A stretch of DNA of 64,000 nucleotides from Antilocapra americana (lineage: Eukaryota > Chordata > Mammalia > Artiodactyla > Antilocapridae). Below are positions 59,087-64,000 of this stretch, piece after piece. The translations under genes were made by a program, and so were the position numbers. The stretch lies in contig ML662449.1 in assembly GCA_007570785.1 (NCBI GenBank), forward strand, positions 12,525,564 through 12,589,563, read 5' to 3'. A model generated the notes under the pieces. The model saw only the letters and a list, made by a program, of their open reading frames with translations. It made no database searches and was not told the DNA's origin. How positions within the stretch are numbered: position 1 is the stretch's first letter; the number at the start of each line of letters is the position of its first letter.

Positions 59087-61165
59087 CAGACAGCTGTCCT
59101 CCAGGACTACATTAAACATTTATAAGCTAAGTGATCTGGGTTTTCCAACCTGTTGTCCACATCACAGTTTTTCTGCTCTGGTCGTTTGCATTAAGATGAA
59201 GAATTTTTTTAAACATTTGTAATACATAGTAGCAATTTCTGAGCAAAAATCTGGGAAACTCAAGCAAAGGAATTTTTGAAAGTACCAGACTTCTGATTTA
59301 TGAGTTTTGAAAATATATTTTGAGGAGAAAAAGACATAGTCTAATTTGATGCCTTCCTTTTAGTGTTTTTGAATCACCCATCCTCAGTGTTGAAAAATTG
59401 TTTTGTATAACTGAGGGTACTGTTGGTTCAAACTATGTTAGTTTACAGTTTGTTGCAAAATTGTAAAATACAGCAACATGTATATTAACTTTTTTTCTAT
59501 TTATCTTTATTATAGAAAATATCTTAGAATGTTCCTAATAGAGTAGCATGGTGATGATGGTCTCACACTCCTGGTGGGAATGGTAGTTCAGCCAGCGTAG
59601 CTCAAGGATTTGCAGAGTTAGGAAGAAAGACAGAAGAGACTCTCTCCCCACCCCATCTAAGTATGAAATTTGGTAAATTAGAATACTTTGTAAAAACAAA
59701 TTCATATTAATTACCATTATGTAAGAGGTGTTTGTTTTTAACCACATTGAAGATAATCAGGAGAGAATTTTTTCCTTAATGTTTCTTCCGAGTATAGTAC
59801 TATAACAAAAACTTAATGCTAAGAAACATTTTATATGCTCCTTTGAAAATGCAGTTTAATCTAGATTATCTATTTTTCTCCCACAATAACTAATCTGTTT
59901 TTAGTATCAGCAACATTTGGCAAGTTTATTTTTTAGATATAAACTGTGGTTCATCTGTTCACTGTTTCTAGAAAAAAATCATTCCCATGAGAAAAAGCAT
60001 AAATTAACAGGAAAGGAGAGTGACTTGATTTGCTTTTACAAAAAGAATGCTGAATTAACTATCTTGTATTTGGACTTATTCAGGTGTTAAGAAACGTAGA
60101 AAGATTTGAAGGGTTGAATGACGACAGTGCTCTTTTGGTTTTTTTTTAAATCTTAACAGACCAGCCTTAACTGTGGGTTTGAATCCTCAAAGGACATTTG
60201 CCACAGTGTGACTCAAGGAAGTATTTGGTTGGCAGGTGAGCACCAGTGACAGCCAAATGGAGGGACATACTTGCATGGTCAGTTTATTCTCTAATTCCAG
60301 TAAGTTCTTTGCTTTCAGAAGGAAGAAGACATTTTCTCTCCCTTTCCCTGACCCACCCATTTTTTTTTTCTTTTTTTTTTAATACCCACAAGGAAAGTAT
60401 AAACCGCTGCACTACATCAAACCCTTTGTGACACTTGTAGAAATCAGTACGCTTTTAGGTTAGACAGAATCATTGTTTTAATCTTTTGATTTGTTTTCCT
60501 TTAGTTCAAAAAGTTGTATTATACTTAATTGACTGTAGCAAGATTTTGTATGTGGTAGCATAGCTTTAATTTATCCTGTTATGATACTGTTCTGAATTTT
60601 CTTTTGGTTTTTAAAAAGCAAAACCTGTTGCTTAGAAGCCATAAACTATTTTACTTTACTTCAACTTGTCAAAATTTCCTTGTTTTAAAAAATGATCATT
60701 TGGGTTCACTCAGGAAATGCATGTCAGGAAACTTGTATTATAAGTTGACTAGTTGTGATGTACCAGTAACTGCTGTTACTCCTTTTTCAAAGAAATACAA
60801 TTGATTTTGAAGTTTTCTAGATTGTCACATGCTTTGTGACTAATGCAAGAAAATCGAGTCCTGTGTTGTATTTGTTCTAGTCATTTCTATTCAGGCTATA
60901 TATTGTAGCTAATTTTTATTTGCAATTAATTTATTCAAACTAAGTAAATACTTTTCAAAATAGATACTTGAATTTGTCTCTGTGAGTTCATTTTTGCATA
61001 GCTTAGAATGGGAAACTAGAAGTGAAAACTTGTGGACAAAATCAATCCACACTCCAAAAATATTCACTTGAAATAGATGAGGAGTTTGCATGTAATGTAT
61101 TTTTATTCTCTGGTTCTCTTAGGAAAGTATCTCTTCCCTGTTAATAAAGGAACATCCTTAGTGGT
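59087..61165 (+). other. PELI1: PELI1 3' UTR, end inferred
   Basis: AT-rich sequence follows the stop codon with no further splice sites that I would trust and no transposon that I recognise. That contrasts with the repeat-rich introns. The first clear AATAAA after the stop is at 61143-61148, so cleavage is placed near 61165. A weaker ATTAAA lies at about 59111, which would leave a very short UTR. The UTR length of about 2.1 kb is inferred. Confidence 0.7.
61143..61148 (+). terminator. PELI1: Probable PELI1 poly(A) signal AATAAA
   Basis: This is a canonical hexamer about 2.06 kb after the stop codon. It is followed within 30-50 nt by GT- and T-rich sequence (GTGGTTGAG, then CCTTTTTCT) suitable for cleavage-factor binding. 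I saw no other AATAAA between the stop and this point. Confidence 0.65.
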
Positions 61166-61614
61166 TGAGTAATTGCGGCCTTTTTCTAAGTTAAAACCTG
61201 CTAGAGAGATAGCTCTTAGTAAGTTGTATAACTGTTTAAGCAGTGCCTCAGTCATAAAAGATTCATGTTCTTCCTGAGGTGTCTAAACTTCCTCCTGTCA
61301 ATTGAGGAAATTCTGGTTCATTTTCTATCAAATTAAAGTTGTGAAAACTTAGATAATTTAAGTCATTAGTCATATGTTTTTCTGTTCAAGCATCTTAATT
61401 GTTCAAGCAGTTTAATTATTAGACATTTTGCCAGTGACAAATGGAATACTTTTACTTACTCAGTTGTACTAAGGGAATGTCAGTATTGTGACCAAAAAGA
61501 AAGTTGTGTTTAGGTCTTCTAAATGCATTCTCAAGAAATACAGTCTGAATGGCTCAATTCTTTTATCAGAGTGATCTTAATATCTAAATCTGTGTCTGAT
61601 TAAGATTAAATCTT
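61166..61614. other. Downstream flank, nothing recognised
   Basis: AT-rich DNA after the presumed cleavage site, with no gene or repeat that I can name. A 21-bp palindrome at 61598-61618 lies at its end. Confidence 0.5.
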
Positions 61615-61807
61615 AATCTGTGTCTGACTCTTTGCGATGCCATGGACTATAGCCCGCCAGTCACCCTCTGTTCATGGGATTTCTGGGCAAGATTACTAGA
61701 GTGGGTTGCCATTTCCTCCTCCAGGTTATCTTCCCAACTGAGGGCTCGAACCCACGTCTCTGAGTCTCCTGCATTGGAGGAGTTTCTTTACTGCTGAGCC
61801 CGTGGGG
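61615..61807 (-). mobile_element. Bov-tA SINE
   Basis: Antisense GTGTCTGACTCTTTGCGATG, GAGTGGGTTGCCATTTCCTC and GAGTCTCCTGCATTGGAGGA, ending at the tRNA-like head. Confidence 0.88.
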
Positions 61808-61811
61808 AATG

Positions 61812-62019
61812 TGTTAGTTACTCAGTCATGTCCGACTCTACAACCCCATGGACTGTAGCCCACCAGGCTCCGCTGTCCATGGGATTCTCCAGGCAAGAAT
61901 ACTGGAGTGGGTTGCCATTCCCTTCTCCAGGGGATCATCCCAACCCAAGGACTGAATCTGAGTCTCCTACATTGCAGGCAGATAGATTCTTTACCTTTTG
62001 GGCCACCTGGGAAGCCCTC
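61812..62019 (-). mobile_element. Bov-tA SINE, second tandem copy
   Basis: Antisense TAGTTACTCAGTCATGTCCG, GTCCATGGGATTCTCCAGGC and GGGCCACCTGGGAAGCCC. It lies directly after the previous copy in the same orientation. Confidence 0.92.
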
Positions 62020-62567
62020 CTTAATCCATACAAGGAATTCAATTTCCCCTTTATCTAAAATGTTGGGGTCATGAAGCAAGACAGGGTAAATAGCTAGAAA
62101 GAGGAGTTCTTTACCAGGTTATCTTCTTCAAGCTGTGATTGCTTACTTTCATCATATAAAAATCTTCTAGTACATGTGAGACAGGATAGGAATAAATATT
62201 CATGTAAACATAGAATCACATCTAACATGAGTACACCCACTCCACTCTTCCTTCAGAAGACTGCCCCAGAAACCATGCGTGATGCATGACTTTCTGACAC
62301 ATAGACTGAGGGCACCCATGTAAGTCCATCCATAATTAAACTTTATAAAATAAATGTAACATGTTGGCCCCTCATCCCAAATGATCATCCTAAGTTAACT
62401 GAAGGATCTGTGATCCATTCTTTGGTTTTTATGTTCTAAGCATTAACCCTGTATAGCAAATCGGATCCCTAAAACACTACATAATCCAACTGTATTATTC
62501 TATCTCCCACTCCCTCTTTCAGAATTACTCCTGTACAAGCATACTCTACGGCCATGCCCTCAGAATT
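62020..62567. other. Intergenic stretch, nothing recognised
   Basis: No repeat or gene recognised, only short chance frames. Confidence 0.5.
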
Positions 62568-63420
62568 TTACTCAGACATTCTTACAACAGATATTTGAAT
62601 ATCCACTGTGCACCAGGCTCTATTATAAACAGTGTGTGATATAGCAGGGAAAGACAAACACCAAAACCCTGCCTTTGTGGGGTTTTGTGTTTTAGTGAGA
62701 AAGATGGAAATGAACAAGATAATGTAAAAATTCAGTATGATAGATAGCAGTGCTGAAGAGACAGATAATGCAGAAAAGGGAGATACAGATGTCATGTGTG
62801 ATTTGTGTGAGTGTGTGGAGTGTTTACAGTATTAAGTAGGAGGGCAAGAACTCCACTGGAAAGTTAATATTGAGTTAAGATCTGAAGGAAGTGGCTACTT
62901 AGGAGAAGAGCATTTAGGCAGAAGGAACACTGATTGCAAGGGTCCTGACACAGGAAGATGCTTGAAGTTATTCTATAACAGGCAAGAGGCCAGCGTGAGC
63001 ATGTGGGTAAGAACAGGAAGAAGAGGAACAGGTTAGGAACAGGAGGTAAAGCAACGGAGGAGGAGTGAGGCCTGGGCATGAACTAGATCTCAGAGTGCTT
63101 CCTGGGACTTCTGGCTTTTATACTGAATGAGACTGGGGCCCATGGGAGGATTTTGAGCAGGGGAATGACAAGTTCACACTTACATGTTAATCGAATTGAA
63201 GTAGACTGAAGTGGAGCAGGGAGACCAGTTAGGAGACTGTTGCAGTAATCCTGGGGGGAAATGGTGACTTAGGTCAAAGTGGACACAATGGAGCTGATTT
63301 GAAAAGTAACCAGAATCTAAGTATGTTTTGAAGGCAGAGCCGACAATATTTGCTGGCAGGTCAGATAAGGGGTATGAAAGAAAGAATAGGAGTCAAGGAC
63401 AACTTGGTTTAATTAGCCTG
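62568..63420. repeat. Old interspersed repeat, family unassigned
   Basis: The wording AAGGGTCCTGACACAGGAAG, AGGATTTTGAGCAGGGGAAT, GGGAGACCAGTTAGGAGACT and AGGAGTCAAGGACAACTTGG is that of a common old mammalian repeat. I do not assign the family. No intact frame runs through it. Confidence 0.5.
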
Positions 63421-63421
63421 C

Positions 63422-63886
63422 AAAGGTCCAAATAGTCAAGGCTATGGTTTTTCCAGTAGTCATGTACGGATGTGAGAGTTGGACTATAAAGAAAGCTGAG
63501 CACCAAAGAATTGATGCTTTTGAACTGTGGTGTTGGAGAAGACTCTTGAGAGTCCCTTGGACTGCAAGGAGATCCAACCAGTCCATCCTAAAGGAGATCA
63601 GTCCTGGGTGTTCATTGGAAGGACAGATTGGAAACTGAAACTCCAATACTTTGGCCACCTCATGCAAAGAGTTGACTCATTGGAAAAGACCCTGATGCTA
63701 GGAAGGATTGGTGGCAGGAGGAGGAGGGGACGACAGAGGATGAGATGGCTGGATGGCATCACCAACTTGAGGGACATGGGTTTGGGTAGATTCCGGGAGT
63801 TGATGATGGACAGGGAGGCCTGGCGTGCTGCGATTCATGGGGTCACAAAGAGGTGGACACGACTGAGCACCTGAACTGAACTAAAC
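63422..63886 (+). mobile_element. BovB LINE 3' end
   Basis: The sense copy starts within AAAGGTCCAAATAGTCAAGG and ends GACTGAGCACCTGAACTGAA. The ORF part reads [20 protein letters not shown] and then shifts frame near 63630. I see no clear target duplication. 63887-64000 shows nothing I recognise. Confidence 0.9.
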
Positions 63887-64000
63887 TACTAGAAGGATTA
63901 AATTGTTGGTTAGTGAAGTAGAGAACAGTTTGTGTGGGAGGAGGTACTGGTTGTGGAACTTAGTCTGGGACATTCAATGGAGGCTTCTCTTAAACAAAAT

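Noticed and set aside
1..64000. CRISPR arrays, operons, prophage or other bacterial systems
   Set aside because: The window is a vertebrate locus. The repeats are dispersed retroelements and DNA transposons, with no regularly spaced repeat array.

Overview
The window is mammalian, and its repeats mark it as a ruminant (cattle, sheep, goat or a relative). It carries many tRNA-Glu-derived Bov-tA SINEs, a Bov-A2 dimer, CHR-type SINEs, ruminant L1 3' ends and at least six 5'-truncated BovB (RTE) LINE pieces. These families together are typical of ruminant genomes. The repeats alone do not separate the species.

The only gene I can support is PELI1 (Pellino-1, an E3 ubiquitin ligase) on the + strand. 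It spans most of the window. A TATA-less CpG-island promoter and a non-coding first exon lie at about 4950-5540. Intron 1 is 40.9 kb. Six coding exons follow (46490-46629, 49369-49498, 54761-54862, 57407-57604, 57692-57880, 58520-59086), then a 3' UTR of about 2.1 kb ending near an AATAAA at 61143. Joined at consensus GT/AG sites, the exons give a complete 418-residue protein with no frameshift or internal stop. It has an N-terminal FHA-like phosphopeptide-binding region and a C-terminal Cys/His RING-like domain.

Layout: 1-4950 is upstream flank with L1-, L2- and SINE-derived sequence. 4950-5900 is the promoter/CpG island. 5541-46489 is intron 1, with non-coding unique DNA and many retroelements, several with readable target-site duplications. 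46490-59086 holds the coding exons; intron 3 contains a 1265-bp mariner and an internally deleted Tigger1-type element. 59087 to about 61165 is the 3' UTR. The rest is intergenic, with two tandem Bov-tA copies, an unassigned old repeat and a BovB 3' end.

I found no new multi-gene system. The points most worth a second look are: an 8-codon upstream ORF in frame with a main start that has a poor Kozak context; a (CAG)11 tract in or beside the 5' UTR; an X-box/NRF1/ACTACAA-type motif cluster in the promoter; and several well-dated insertion structures (nested BovB in L1, an L1 with a 5' inversion, a 55-bp L1 insertion with perfect duplications, the mariner and the Tigger). Apart from PELI1, the open reading frames are either inside transposons, GC-rich artefacts of the CpG island, or short chance frames.
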